Source of the DNA: CAZPQN01 sp964588795
GTDB lineage: Bacteria > Fidelibacterota > UBA2242
Direction of reading: 5' to 3'
Assembly (NCBI GenBank): GCA_964588795.1
Contig: CAZPQN010000009.1
Coordinates: forward strand, 13,510-77,509
DNA: 64,000 bases
Positions 45,062-52,711 of the stretch are shown here, in pieces (position 1 is the first letter of the stretch; each line of letters starts with the position of its first letter). Below the pieces are notes generated by a model that was not told the origin of the DNA, ran no database searches, and saw only the letters and a list, made by a program, of their open reading frames with translations. The translations under genes were made by a program, and so were the position numbers.

Positions 45062-45562
45062 TTAAGTGAAAATAATCTGAGCTCCGGCGGATAATTCGTA
45101 AAACTCACCGACGGTAAGCACCTTCTCCACCTGCGGAATGAAATCCGCCATGGTCAGGTGGAACATATCCACGGTGGCTTTGCAGGCAAAGATTCTGGCG
45201 CCGGCGTCGTGTACCATTTCCAACATCTCCGGAATGGGCGGGATGTCCAATTTCTCCATTTCCTTCTTCATCATCCAGGTCGCAAAGGCCGACATCCCCG
45301 GAATCAAGCCGACCAACGTCGGCAAGGGCAGGCCTTTGGCATCCGGAACGCGCATCGCCGGGTTGCCAACCGTGGCGATTTTAATACTGTTGTTATACTT
45401 CTTCAAAATGCCATACAAACCGAAAAACGTGAAAAACAAGTTGACGTCGATCCCCTCCATGCGGGCGCCGTTGGCCATGATGAGCCCGGGATAGATGCCA
45501 TCCAGGGAACCTTTAGAGACAATGATCGAGACCTTTTTGATCTTTTCAGGATTTTCTGCCAT
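45062..45562 (-). CDS. DsrE2-like (DsrE/DsrF superfamily) sulfur-relay protein
   Basis: 166 residues. IVSKGSLDGIYPGLIMANGA, GIDVNLFFTFFGLYGILKKY and GARIFACKATVDMFHLTMAD are the three conserved elements of the DsrE2 branch (COG2210), with the active Cys at position 127. DsrE2 proteins bind persulfide sulfur and occur with TusA, rhodanese or SQR in sulfur-oxidising clusters. It lies between the DsrC/TusE-like gene and nqrA. DsrF and DsrH partners are missing. Membrane attachment is possible through the hydrophobic FFTFFGLYGI and PTLVGLIPGMSAFATW segments. Confidence 0.82.
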   Translation of the reverse strand: MAENPEKIKKVSIIVSKGSLDGIYPGLIMANGARMEGIDVNLFFTFFGLYGILKKYNNSIKIATVGNPAMRVPDAKGLPLPTLVGLIPGMSAFATWMMKKEMEKLDIPPIPEMLEMVHDAGARIFACKATVDMFHLTMADFIPQVEKVLTVGEFYELSAGAQIIFT

Positions 45563-45627
45563 TGTGCACTCCTAAATTTTGCATTATCAATTATTCCAAA
45601 GATTTTTACGTTTAATCAAGAGCGCCA

Positions 45628-45942
45628 TCAGACGCAACTGGCGGGTTTCGGCAAGCCGGCGATCTTGGCGGCTTTCTTCAGCGGCCCACCGGGGAACAGG
45701 ACATAAAATTCCTTCGTGGGCACGCAGGCGACGTTAATGCGCCGAATGGTGGGCAAGGCGCCTTTTTCGCGATAATCCTGCTGCAGAAATTCGATGACTT
45801 TCCAATGCGCGGGAGTCAGTTCGGGAATCCCTTCCTCTTTTGCGAGTTCCGCGGCGATGGTTTTATTCCATTGGGCGGGATTGGTCAGATAACCTTCCTC
45901 GGTGATGTCCAGCGTTACGCCGGCGATGGTTTTGGTTGCCAT
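45628..45942 (-). CDS. DsrC/TusE-like sulfur carrier protein
   Basis: 104 residues. GVTLDITEEGYLTNPAQWN, LTPAHWKVIEFLQQDYRE and LFPGGPLKKAAKIAGLPKPA followed by SCV match the DsrC/TusE fold. The penultimate Cys103 (CysA, on the flexible C-terminal arm) is present. The second Cys of true DsrC, 11 residues earlier, is Ala92, as in TusE and DsrC-like proteins that work by persulfide rather than trisulfide. An extra Cys at 73 lies where DsrC proteins usually have another residue. It may carry sulfur received from the adjacent SQR or DsrE2. Confidence 0.88.
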   Translation of the reverse strand: MATKTIAGVTLDITEEGYLTNPAQWNKTIAAELAKEEGIPELTPAHWKVIEFLQQDYREKGALPTIRRINVACVPTKEFYVLFPGGPLKKAAKIAGLPKPASCV

Positions 45943-45958
45943 AAATATGCTCCTATTT

Positions 45959-47194
45959 TCAGGTTAATTTTTTACCCAGTTTACTCATGCGGGTGGGGAT
46001 GCCGGGCATTGGCCAGCCGCGCAGTAAAATATTCCAGTAAATGAATTTAAAGGCCAGTTTGCCCCAGTGATTGAGCCGCGTCTCCTTCAAAAGCGCCATC
46101 GGCCCGATAAACGGAAATGGGAAACGCCCGGCGACCGGTTCAACATCGTAATTGAAATCAATCAGAAAAGCCTTGCCAAAACCCGATTCGATGAAGCAGT
46201 TGGCGTGTCCATCGAAGCCTTCTTCCAATGGTTTACCGGCAATATAATTCAGGATGTTGTCGGTCAGGATTTCCGACTGAAAATGCGCCACACTGCCGGC
46301 TTTGGAGCTGGGCAGGTCGCTGGCATCACCGATCACAAAAATGTTTGCGTACTTTTTCGATTGCAAGGTGTGCTTGTAGGTCGGGACATAATTCAGTTCG
46401 TCGCCCATTCCGCTGCGGGCAATGGCCTCATCGCCCATGTTGGTCGGAATAGAAACCAACAGGTCATAGGCGACCTCCTGTCCACCGTAGGAAATGAGCT
46501 TTTTGGACGTGCCATCCACACGCTCGGTGTAGAAGTCGGGGACGATCTTGATCTGTTTTTCGGTCAATAGATGACCGAGAACGGCTGATGATTGCGGTTT
46601 GGTAAATGCGCCGCTCGCGGGCGTGACATAGGTAATCTCGACTTTGTCGCGCAGGTTTTTCCCGTGAAAAAAGGCATCCGCCAGAAAAACAAACTCCAGC
46701 GGCGCGACGGGACATTTAATCGGCATCTCGGCGACATGCAACACCAATTTGCCACCCGTCCAGTTTTGTAATTTCTGGGCTAAGGCGGTTGCGCCTTCGA
46801 TCGTATAGAAATCGAAAATGTCTTCCCGCCAGCCGCCGTCCAACAAACCGGCTATTTGCTCGGGGGCAATCTTGACCCCCGTGGCAATGATCAGGAGGTG
46901 ATAATCGAGGGTCTGGCCGTTTTTCAAAAGCACCTGGCTTTTTGCGGGCTGAATCGTCTCGACGGCCGCCTGAACAAATTCCACCGACTCGGGTAAAAAC
47001 GCCGCTTTTTCACGAATGACGTCTTCCGGCTGATAGATACCAAACGGAATGAACAGGAACCCGGGCTGGTAATAGTGCGTGTGATGCTCGTCGACAACGG
47101 TGATCTTCCACTGCTTGCGGTCCAGCTTGCGTGCCAGGTGGTTTGCCATCATCGTGCCGCCCGTACCGGCTCCTAAAATTAGAATCTTGCGCAT
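45959..47194 (-). CDS. Sulfide:quinone oxidoreductase-like flavoprotein
   Basis: 411 residues. The FAD-binding GAGTGGTMMANHLARK is at the N-terminus; DEHHTHYYQPGFLFIPFG, EMPIKCPVAPLEF (Cys161), IFVIGDASDLPSSKAGSVAH and HANCFIESGFGKAFLIDFNYD (Cys333) are SQR signatures. Cys161 and Cys333 match the two redox Cys that pass sulfur; the third Cys near 128 in type I enzymes is absent. The C-terminal amphipathic segment (LAFKFIYWNILLRGWPMPG) may anchor it to the membrane. It would oxidise sulfide and reduce quinone or form polysulfide, and AGAGGA precedes the start. It opens the sulfur/NQR part of the operon. Confidence 0.88.
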   Translation of the reverse strand: MRKILILGAGTGGTMMANHLARKLDRKQWKITVVDEHHTHYYQPGFLFIPFGIYQPEDVIREKAAFLPESVEFVQAAVETIQPAKSQVLLKNGQTLDYHLLIIATGVKIAPEQIAGLLDGGWREDIFDFYTIEGATALAQKLQNWTGGKLVLHVAEMPIKCPVAPLEFVFLADAFFHGKNLRDKVEITYVTPASGAFTKPQSSAVLGHLLTEKQIKIVPDFYTERVDGTSKKLISYGGQEVAYDLLVSIPTNMGDEAIARSGMGDELNYVPTYKHTLQSKKYANIFVIGDASDLPSSKAGSVAHFQSEILTDNILNYIAGKPLEEGFDGHANCFIESGFGKAFLIDFNYDVEPVAGRFPFPFIGPMALLKETRLNHWGKLAFKFIYWNILLRGWPMPGIPTRMSKLGKKLT

Positions 47195-47212
47195 CGGTTT
47201 TCCTCTGGGTTA

Positions 47213-47241
47213 ATAATAATCGAATCCGGTTAAAAAATCAA
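47213..47241 (-). promoter_or_regulatory. Candidate sigma70 promoter for the SQR-nqr operon
   Basis: On the minus strand TTGATT (47241-47236), a 17-base spacer and TATTAT (47218-47213) are spaced like a sigma70 promoter. The predicted transcript would start near 47206, just before AGAGGA. This would allow the SQR-to-nqrM part to be expressed apart from the upstream TPR and ASKHA genes. Confidence 0.5.
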
Positions 47242-47295
47242 ATACTATGTTTTTAGAGACCGCTTCTGGAAAAGGTTACAAAATTTTTATACGAA

Positions 47296-48174
47296 CTACT
47301 TTTGGTACTTAGCTTTCCTTCTAGCCGCCGGCAGGTACTGGCTGACGCGCGGATGGTCGGGGGCCAGCTGCAGACACTTTTCCCAATTGGCGACGACCTC
47401 CTTCCATTTTCCCGCCACCCAGCAAACTGAACCAAGGTTATAATAGTAGTCAGCCTCCTGAGGCTTGATCCGGATCGCCTGCTGGTAATCGCGTACGGCC
47501 TCGGGATAATGCCGCAGTTTCTGGTGACAGAAAGCGCGGGCGGCATAATATTCTGCTTGCTCCGGACTCACCCGGAGCATCTGGTCATAATCCCGAATCG
47601 CCGCCGGATAATTGCGACGTTCCTTGTACAGCCGCGCCCGGGCATACAAATATTCGGGTTCAGGACGCAATTCAATCGCGTGCGAGTAATCGCTCAGCGC
47701 ATTTGGAAACTGGTGCAGGCGTTCGTAACAAGTGCCCCGGTCGGCATAGGCTTGCGCGTTATTCGGACTCATTTCTATCAGGTGGTGGTAGTCGTTTAAC
47801 GCCTCGTCCATTCGTCCGGTCTGTTCCAGGCAAATGGCGTGTTTAAGGTATGCTTCCTCCACCGCCGGATTAAGAGTAATGACCTGCGCATAATCAGTAA
47901 GCGCCGAATCATAATGCTGGAGATCAAAGTAAACGTTGGCGCGTCGCAGGTAGGCGTTGGCGAAGTCCGGTTTGAGGGCGATGGCCTGGTTGAAATATTC
48001 CAATTGCTGTTGCGGATCGTTGGTAGCTGTGCCACGACTGAACCAGGCCGCAGCGGACTGGATCGCTGATTCGGTTTGTGTTTCCCTGTCTCCGACGGGT
48101 AAAATGGCACAGCCGCTCAACCCGATCCCCAGGGCAATCATTGTTCCGGTCAAATGGATTCTAAGGTTTGGCAT
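47296..48174 (-). CDS. TPR-repeat lipoprotein
   Basis: 292 residues with a lipoprotein signal (MIALGIGLSGCAILPVGDRE; Cys after LSG). At least six TPR units follow at roughly 34-residue spacing, for example AYLRRANVYFDLQHYDSALT and YYYNLGSVCWVAGKWKEVVA. It is likely a periplasmic or outer-membrane-attached scaffold. It lies 18 bases after the ASKHA gene and 101 bases before SQR on the same strand. The partner is not known. Confidence 0.75.
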   Translation of the reverse strand: MPNLRIHLTGTMIALGIGLSGCAILPVGDRETQTESAIQSAAAWFSRGTATNDPQQQLEYFNQAIALKPDFANAYLRRANVYFDLQHYDSALTDYAQVITLNPAVEEAYLKHAICLEQTGRMDEALNDYHHLIEMSPNNAQAYADRGTCYERLHQFPNALSDYSHAIELRPEPEYLYARARLYKERRNYPAAIRDYDQMLRVSPEQAEYYAARAFCHQKLRHYPEAVRDYQQAIRIKPQEADYYYNLGSVCWVAGKWKEVVANWEKCLQLAPDHPRVSQYLPAARRKAKYQK

Positions 48175-48192
48175 GATGGAAATTAGTTTTAG

Positions 48193-49701
48193 TCAGGTGG
48201 GAAACTGCATGTTCTTGGCAAACAACTCCTGAAATTCCGGGTCGCGGGCTATAGGAAAGTGTTCAACCAGGGGCAGGACTTTCCGATACTCCGCCCCAGT
48301 CAACAGGCTGAGTTTAGCGCCGCGCAGGGCTGTATTGCCCGCCTGTTCGATTTGATCGGGGTGGAAATTTAGCAAGCCGATGCGGGTGGCACTGGGCAGG
48401 CTGACGTAATTCCCAAACGCCCCGGCTAAATAGACTTTTTCGATGTCCGCCGCACGCAGGTGCATCTGCCGAAGCAGGATGTCCATGCCCGCCGCAATGG
48501 CGCCTTTGGCCAACTGCAGTTCGCGTATATCGGCCTGAGACAAGACGACCGGGGCCGCGAGGCTGATCTGACGATGCGGCGTCAGAATTTTGCCCGATTT
48601 ATCAATCCACTGCTGGTCAAGTCCGGTCGCGATGGCATCTACCAATCCGCTGCCGCAGATACCGCGCGGCGTCCCGCCGCCGATGACCTCGCTGATTAGT
48701 TGACTGTTCCGGACGTAGACTTTCCAAATCGCCCCGGTAGTAGCCCGCATCCCCATACCGATCTGAGCGCCTTCAAACGCTGGGCCTGCCGCAGTCGAAG
48801 CGCACATGATATGCTCGCGATTGCCAATTACAATCTCACCGTTGGTGCCGAGGTCAATCAACCCGACAGGTTGTTTGCTGTGTTGCATACCGACAGCCAT
48901 AATTCCGGCCAGGATGTCGCTACCAACGAATCCTCCCAGGCAGGGCAAAAAGCGAATTTCGGGATTGCCGGCAAGTTGCCATTCGATCTCAGCCGCGAAC
49001 CAGTGGATTTCCGCGCCCCGGTGCGTCTCAAACGGATAGCGCGCCAAGGCATCGATTGCCTGCCCGCCAAACAGGTGGTGCATGGCCGTATTTCCGACGA
49101 GGTGAATAGCTTTAAGAGGCAGAGCGGAACAGCCACAGTTCGCGATTAGATTCGAGAGCAGCTGCCCGATTTGCCTGCGGATTAATTCACGCAGGGTCTG
49201 CGCTCCGGAAGCGTGCAGCGCGAAGTTGATCCTACTCATGATATCCGCTCCGTGACGCGCCTGCGGATTGAGCGCGGCCTCAGTCGCCAGGACAGCTCCG
49301 GATCTTAAATCCAGAATTTGGGCGACCAGCGTGGTGGTTCCGACATCCACCGCCACTCCCAGCTCGGCCTTTTTATCAAGGTCTAGGACGTTGCCGTCTG
49401 CTAAAATGCTGGTGTTCCATTGTTCCAGTTCAATCACCATGGGTTCGTCGGCGGTGCACTGACAGGCGAGACGCCAGCCAGTGGAAAGTTCCGCGGCCGA
49501 TAGTTGGCGACGTTGTACCTCATTCACCGGCAAATCGCCGTCGAGCAAACGGATGCGGCATTTACGACAAACACCGCGTCCGCCGCAGGGAAATTCCACC
49601 CCCTGTTCAAAAAGAGCGTCATGCAACGGCGTCCCGCGCGGCACTTCGATCGTCCGCCCGAGAGGTTCAAACCTGATTGTTACTTTTTGTGCGTCGGTCA
49701 T
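48193..49701 (-). CDS. ASKHA-type [2Fe-2S] protein, corrinoid reductive activator-like (RACE/DUF4445)
   Basis: 502 residues from the ATG at 49701; an in-frame upstream start would extend it only by a leader without homology. The N-terminal ferredoxin domain has Cys39, 45, 48 and 80 (FPCGGRGVCRKCRIRLL, RLACQC). After a linker, the ASKHA domain starts about 112 (GVAVDVGTTTLVAQILDL) and includes GTNGEIVIGN and VYLAGAFGNYV. This is the architecture of RACo and related proteins that use ATP to re-reduce cob(II)alamin in methyltransferases. It diverges from a corrinoid adenosyltransferase gene 69 bases away. No corrinoid methyltransferase was found in the window. Confidence 0.85.
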   Translation of the reverse strand: MTDAQKVTIRFEPLGRTIEVPRGTPLHDALFEQGVEFPCGGRGVCRKCRIRLLDGDLPVNEVQRRQLSAAELSTGWRLACQCTADEPMVIELEQWNTSILADGNVLDLDKKAELGVAVDVGTTTLVAQILDLRSGAVLATEAALNPQARHGADIMSRINFALHASGAQTLRELIRRQIGQLLSNLIANCGCSALPLKAIHLVGNTAMHHLFGGQAIDALARYPFETHRGAEIHWFAAEIEWQLAGNPEIRFLPCLGGFVGSDILAGIMAVGMQHSKQPVGLIDLGTNGEIVIGNREHIMCASTAAGPAFEGAQIGMGMRATTGAIWKVYVRNSQLISEVIGGGTPRGICGSGLVDAIATGLDQQWIDKSGKILTPHRQISLAAPVVLSQADIRELQLAKGAIAAGMDILLRQMHLRAADIEKVYLAGAFGNYVSLPSATRIGLLNFHPDQIEQAGNTALRGAKLSLLTGAEYRKVLPLVEHFPIARDPEFQELFAKNMQFPT

Positions 49702-49770
49702 TTTGTATGCTGTTCGATGCGGGTAAGTAATTAAATTTCCAGCAGATTTCAAATAAAAAGGATAACGGGC

Positions 49771-50286
49771 ATGAAAGGATACCTGCAGGTTTATACGGGC
49801 GATGGTAAAGGGAAAACGACAGCGGCTCTGGGCCTGGCGGTGCGCGCCGCCGGTGCCGGATTAAAGGTTTTCATTGGTCAATTCGTGAAAGGCACTCCCT
49901 CAGCGGAAACCACAGCCCTGCAAAAACTGAACGACCAGATTACCCTCCGGCGGTACGGTCGGTCAGCTTTTATCATAAATCAACCGACGGCGGCAGATAT
50001 CAGCGCCGCACAAGCGGGGTTAACAGAAGTACGACAAATCATCCAATCGGGGAACTATGACCTCGTGATTCTGGACGAAGCCAATATCGCGGTTCATTAC
50101 GCACTCTTCAGCATTGACGAGTTAATTGAGACTATCAGCAATCGCCCCGCGCACGTCGAAATCGTCGTTACCGGCCGCTATGCCCATTCACGTCTCATTG
50201 CCACCGCCGATTTGGTTACCGAAATGATCGCCGTCAAGCATTATTTCCAGCAGGGTGTCATCGCTCGTCCGGGAATCGAAAAATAA
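49771..50286 (+). CDS. cobA: ATP:corrinoid adenosyltransferase, CobA/BtuR type
   Basis: 171 residues with AAAAGGA upstream. Walker A is in YTGDGKGKTTAALGLAVRA; LVILDEANIAVHY is the B-like element, and NRPAHVEIVVTGRYA the later family motif. It makes adenosylcobalamin or adenosyl-corrinoid intermediates from cob(I)alamin. It is about 25 residues shorter than enteric BtuR at the N-terminus, as are many family members. It stands opposite the ASKHA protein, sharing an upstream region of 69 bases. No cobalamin riboswitch fits in that space. Confidence 0.9.
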   Translation: MKGYLQVYTGDGKGKTTAALGLAVRAAGAGLKVFIGQFVKGTPSAETTALQKLNDQITLRRYGRSAFIINQPTAADISAAQAGLTEVRQIIQSGNYDLVILDEANIAVHYALFSIDELIETISNRPAHVEIVVTGRYAHSRLIATADLVTEMIAVKHYFQQGVIARPGIEK

Positions 50287-50319
50287 AACCCTGCGCCAGC
50301 TGGGGAAGCCGGCGCAGGG
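50279..50319 (-). terminator. Rho-independent terminator of the sigma-factor operon
   Basis: On the minus strand CCCTGCGCC (50319-50311) pairs with GGCGCAGGG (50297-50289) around a 13-base loop and is followed by TTTTATTTT. It lies 27 bases after the lipoprotein stop at 50346. Its T-run overlaps the 3' end of cobA. It lacks a T-run in the plus direction. Confidence 0.8.
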
Positions 50320-50345
50320 CGGGAGACGATAGAGGAGAGGGATCT

Positions 50346-51290
50346 TTAGTTCTTGATGAGGTAGGGCACAGCCCAGTAGGTGGCATTGAAAGGCGCCGCT
50401 TCATCGAAAATCGCCGCGTAGTCAATCACGTCGAAGAAAATCCGGCACATGCCGGCCCGGTAGCCGTGCAAACCAATGACACCGTTGAAAACGTCGTCGT
50501 TTTCGGGATCCTGCAAGGGACGCCGAAATTTCAAGACGCCGCGCTTAACCCCGTAATGCACCGTAACCAGTTCCCCGGGCGCCACCGGATATGGATTGGC
50601 ATTGGTCAAAGCCAACTCAAGGTCGTACAGACCATTCGGACGCATACCGATCAGCACACTGCGGTCAAGGAAATGATTCAGCACACTGTCTTCGGCATCG
50701 TTGACCAACTCCAGCATCGTACTATTGCCGCCATTGCGGGCGATAAGCGAAATGCGACTAATCTCGATGGAATTACCTACTGTGCGGGCCACGATCGGCG
50801 AGGCCGCCACGACGCGCCAGTCTTTTCTGGGACGATCAGTCCAGCGCACCCGGCGCAGTTTGATTTTCTGTTTCGCCACTTCGGTGAAAGTCTTGGTCAC
50901 GGAATCCGCGACAGTATGACTGACCGTATCCATCAATACGACCTTGAATTGTCCCGTCGCCGTCGTTGTTACAAGCGCAATGGCAATGCTGTCATTGGTA
51001 GCTAATATCTCTACTTCCCGGGCCGGCTTGGCGTCGAGTTTGCGGCCGAAACGTACCAAGCGCAGATTAGCCGGGTAAATATCACCTGCGACTTTGGCCA
51101 GCGTCCCGTAATCGTACTGGACATCCTGAGCGCCCTGATCATCAATACCGTCAATCCCGATGATTTCATCGGCAGTAATCAATTCTTTGAGGGCCGTGAT
51201 CAGATTATCTTCAGTATCGGTGACATCGCACTGCATCAAAACTAACACCGGTAGGACCAGCATTGTTAGCCAAGCAATTCGTTTAGGCAT
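50346..51290 (-). CDS. Hypothetical lipoprotein, last gene of the sigma-factor operon
   Basis: 314 residues. The signal MPKRIAWLTMLVLPVLVLMQ is followed by Cys, a lipobox-like site (VLMQC) that is not fully canonical. The mature region is beta-rich with no motif I recognise; an acidic stretch (DEIIGIDGIDDQGAQD) follows the N-terminus. It begins 2 bases after the NadC-like gene, so it belongs to the ECF sigma operon. It is not a known anti-sigma or protease. Confidence 0.6.
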   Translation of the reverse strand: MPKRIAWLTMLVLPVLVLMQCDVTDTEDNLITALKELITADEIIGIDGIDDQGAQDVQYDYGTLAKVAGDIYPANLRLVRFGRKLDAKPAREVEILATNDSIAIALVTTTATGQFKVVLMDTVSHTVADSVTKTFTEVAKQKIKLRRVRWTDRPRKDWRVVAASPIVARTVGNSIEISRISLIARNGGNSTMLELVNDAEDSVLNHFLDRSVLIGMRPNGLYDLELALTNANPYPVAPGELVTVHYGVKRGVLKFRRPLQDPENDDVFNGVIGLHGYRAGMCRIFFDVIDYAAIFDEAAPFNATYWAVPYLIKN

Positions 51291-51292
51291 AT

Positions 51293-52129
51293 TTACTCCT
51301 TTTGATTGATTTTCAACTGGAAATGAAGCGGGATGATGTTCTGTAATATATTTTCAATGGCTATATAGCGAAAAAAATATGCGGCGTAGGTTGGGTCAAA
51401 TTCCGCCAAGCTGTCGAGATGCAGAACCGGCTTGCGAATCAGGTCGCCCTTTTCGAAAATCGCCCTGATTTGGGCGGCAGTCAGGTGCAGGAGGTGGATG
51501 GCATCGCAATCGAGGTTCTGGATTGCCGCCAGCTCCGCCGGAGTATTGATTTCCACTTCAATTTTGATCTTTTTTCGGACTACTCCTAATTCCTCGATTA
51601 CCTGGGCGATAACCTTTTCCGGTTGCCCGCCATATGCAAAATGCGTCGCGGTAAGGTAGATACTATCCTGCAATCCGACATGCGGCCATTCGCCACCGCC
51701 CGCCTCGAAAGCCAGCTTATCGAGGCTTTCAAAAAGCGGCGTGACATACCGACCGGCGACCAATTTCTTGCCATGTGGTTCCAGAAAAGTGACCGCGGCA
51801 CGCGTGGCGGTAGCGATGGCTGACAAACGACCTGCCAGCCATTCCATCAGGCGGCGGTTTTTCAGAATCTCGCCGCCGGCACCTATCAAACGGCACACCG
51901 CCACATCAGGGGCGATTTTGTCACCGTCCTCCGCCAGCCACTCGATCCGGACCCGCTCGCCCATTGTAGCAAACAGAGCTGCGAGCGCGGAACGACCGGC
52001 AAACAGCCCTTCGCACCGGGCAATCAATTCCGCCGTGCAATGCAAGGCGTAGGGCGTCACACTCTCAGTCGTGAGATCGCCCTCGCCAATTTCGGCATCC
52101 TGTAACCAGCCGATGATTTTGTTTAGCAC
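51293..52129 (-). CDS. NadC/ModD-like protein lacking phosphoribosyltransferase active-site motifs
   Basis: 278 residues from a GTG start 3 bases after the Spy-like gene. The fold is that of quinolinate phosphoribosyltransferase: GEGDLTTESVTPYALHCTAE at the N-terminus, then EAGGGEWPHVGLQDSIYLTA and IKIEVEINTPAEL. Expected catalytic motifs are changed: the TRKT segment is missing (KKLVAGRYVTP), NHR is WPH, the KDNH element is TATH, and the LDN element is LLH. Only the Glu of EVE is kept. It is unlikely to make nicotinate mononucleotide and may bind a ligand instead. The link to an ECF sigma operon is unexpected. Confidence 0.7.
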   Translation of the reverse strand: MLNKIIGWLQDAEIGEGDLTTESVTPYALHCTAELIARCEGLFAGRSALAALFATMGERVRIEWLAEDGDKIAPDVAVCRLIGAGGEILKNRRLMEWLAGRLSAIATATRAAVTFLEPHGKKLVAGRYVTPLFESLDKLAFEAGGGEWPHVGLQDSIYLTATHFAYGGQPEKVIAQVIEELGVVRKKIKIEVEINTPAELAAIQNLDCDAIHLLHLTAAQIRAIFEKGDLIRKPVLHLDSLAEFDPTYAAYFFRYIAIENILQNIIPLHFQLKINQKE

Positions 52130-52132
52130 CTT

Positions 52133-52708
52133 TTACTCGTCCGTGTCAATGTCCAGCTCAATTTCTTCAAGCGGCAGGTCGAGGATTAGCGGGTCGCTAT
52201 CTTCACCAATCCAACCGAAAGCCGGTTGTGGCTCATCAGCACCTAATCCCATGCCGGGAGCCTTCATCTGCATGTGTCGCATAATCCGGGACGGGTGACA
52301 TTTTTCACGCAGCAGCTTGCGTTGATCTTCGCTCAGTAATTTCAGGAATTCAACCTGTTGGCCGACGTGCAATTTGAACAGCTGGGCTTTGGCCTCGTTA
52401 ATTTTGCCGACGGCGGCATCAATGGCTTTCTGATCGAGCTTTTTCAGGGCGTCCTGCAGATCCAGCCGGGCCAGCTGTAACTGGGCTTTCAGTGGAATCA
52501 GGTCGCGGCGGAGTTTCAGCTGCAGGGCTTCGATCTGCTCCTTCTGCTTGTCGTCCAGTTTTAATTGTTCCGCCATGGCGGACTTGGCACAACGCATTTC
52601 CTTTTTTACGATGACCTGACGCTGGTCACTCATGCCTTTGCCCGGTTGTCCGAACACTAAAAGCGGTAAAAGTACTACCAGACTAACAAATACGATTTTT
52701 TTCGACAT
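52133..52708 (-). CDS. Spy/CpxP-like periplasmic protein
   Basis: 191 residues with a signal peptide (KIVFVSLVVLLPLLVFGQ), then a long-helix domain with LKLDDKQKEQIEALQLKLRR and LLSEDQRKLLREKCHPS, the LTxxQ-type repeats of the Spy/CpxP family. A Met/His-rich region (CHPSRIMRHMQMKAPGMGLG) may bind metal, as do CnrX and ZraP in related stress systems. The tail is very acidic (IEELDIDTDE-like). It lies between two sigma-operon genes with 3-base spacing on each side. A role as chaperone or envelope-stress sensor is likely but not proven. Confidence 0.75.
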   Translation of the reverse strand: MSKKIVFVSLVVLLPLLVFGQPGKGMSDQRQVIVKKEMRCAKSAMAEQLKLDDKQKEQIEALQLKLRRDLIPLKAQLQLARLDLQDALKKLDQKAIDAAVGKINEAKAQLFKLHVGQQVEFLKLLSEDQRKLLREKCHPSRIMRHMQMKAPGMGLGADEPQPAFGWIGEDSDPLILDLPLEEIELDIDTDE

Positions 52709-52711
52709 GTT

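Noticed and set aside
45062..47194. Complete dissimilatory sulfite reductase (dsr) system
   Set aside because: Only DsrC- and DsrE2-like genes are present; dsrAB, dsrMKJOP and dsrFH are absent from the window.
49702..49770. Cobalamin riboswitch before the adenosyltransferase gene
   Set aside because: The 69-base region is too short and no B12-box-like sequence was seen.
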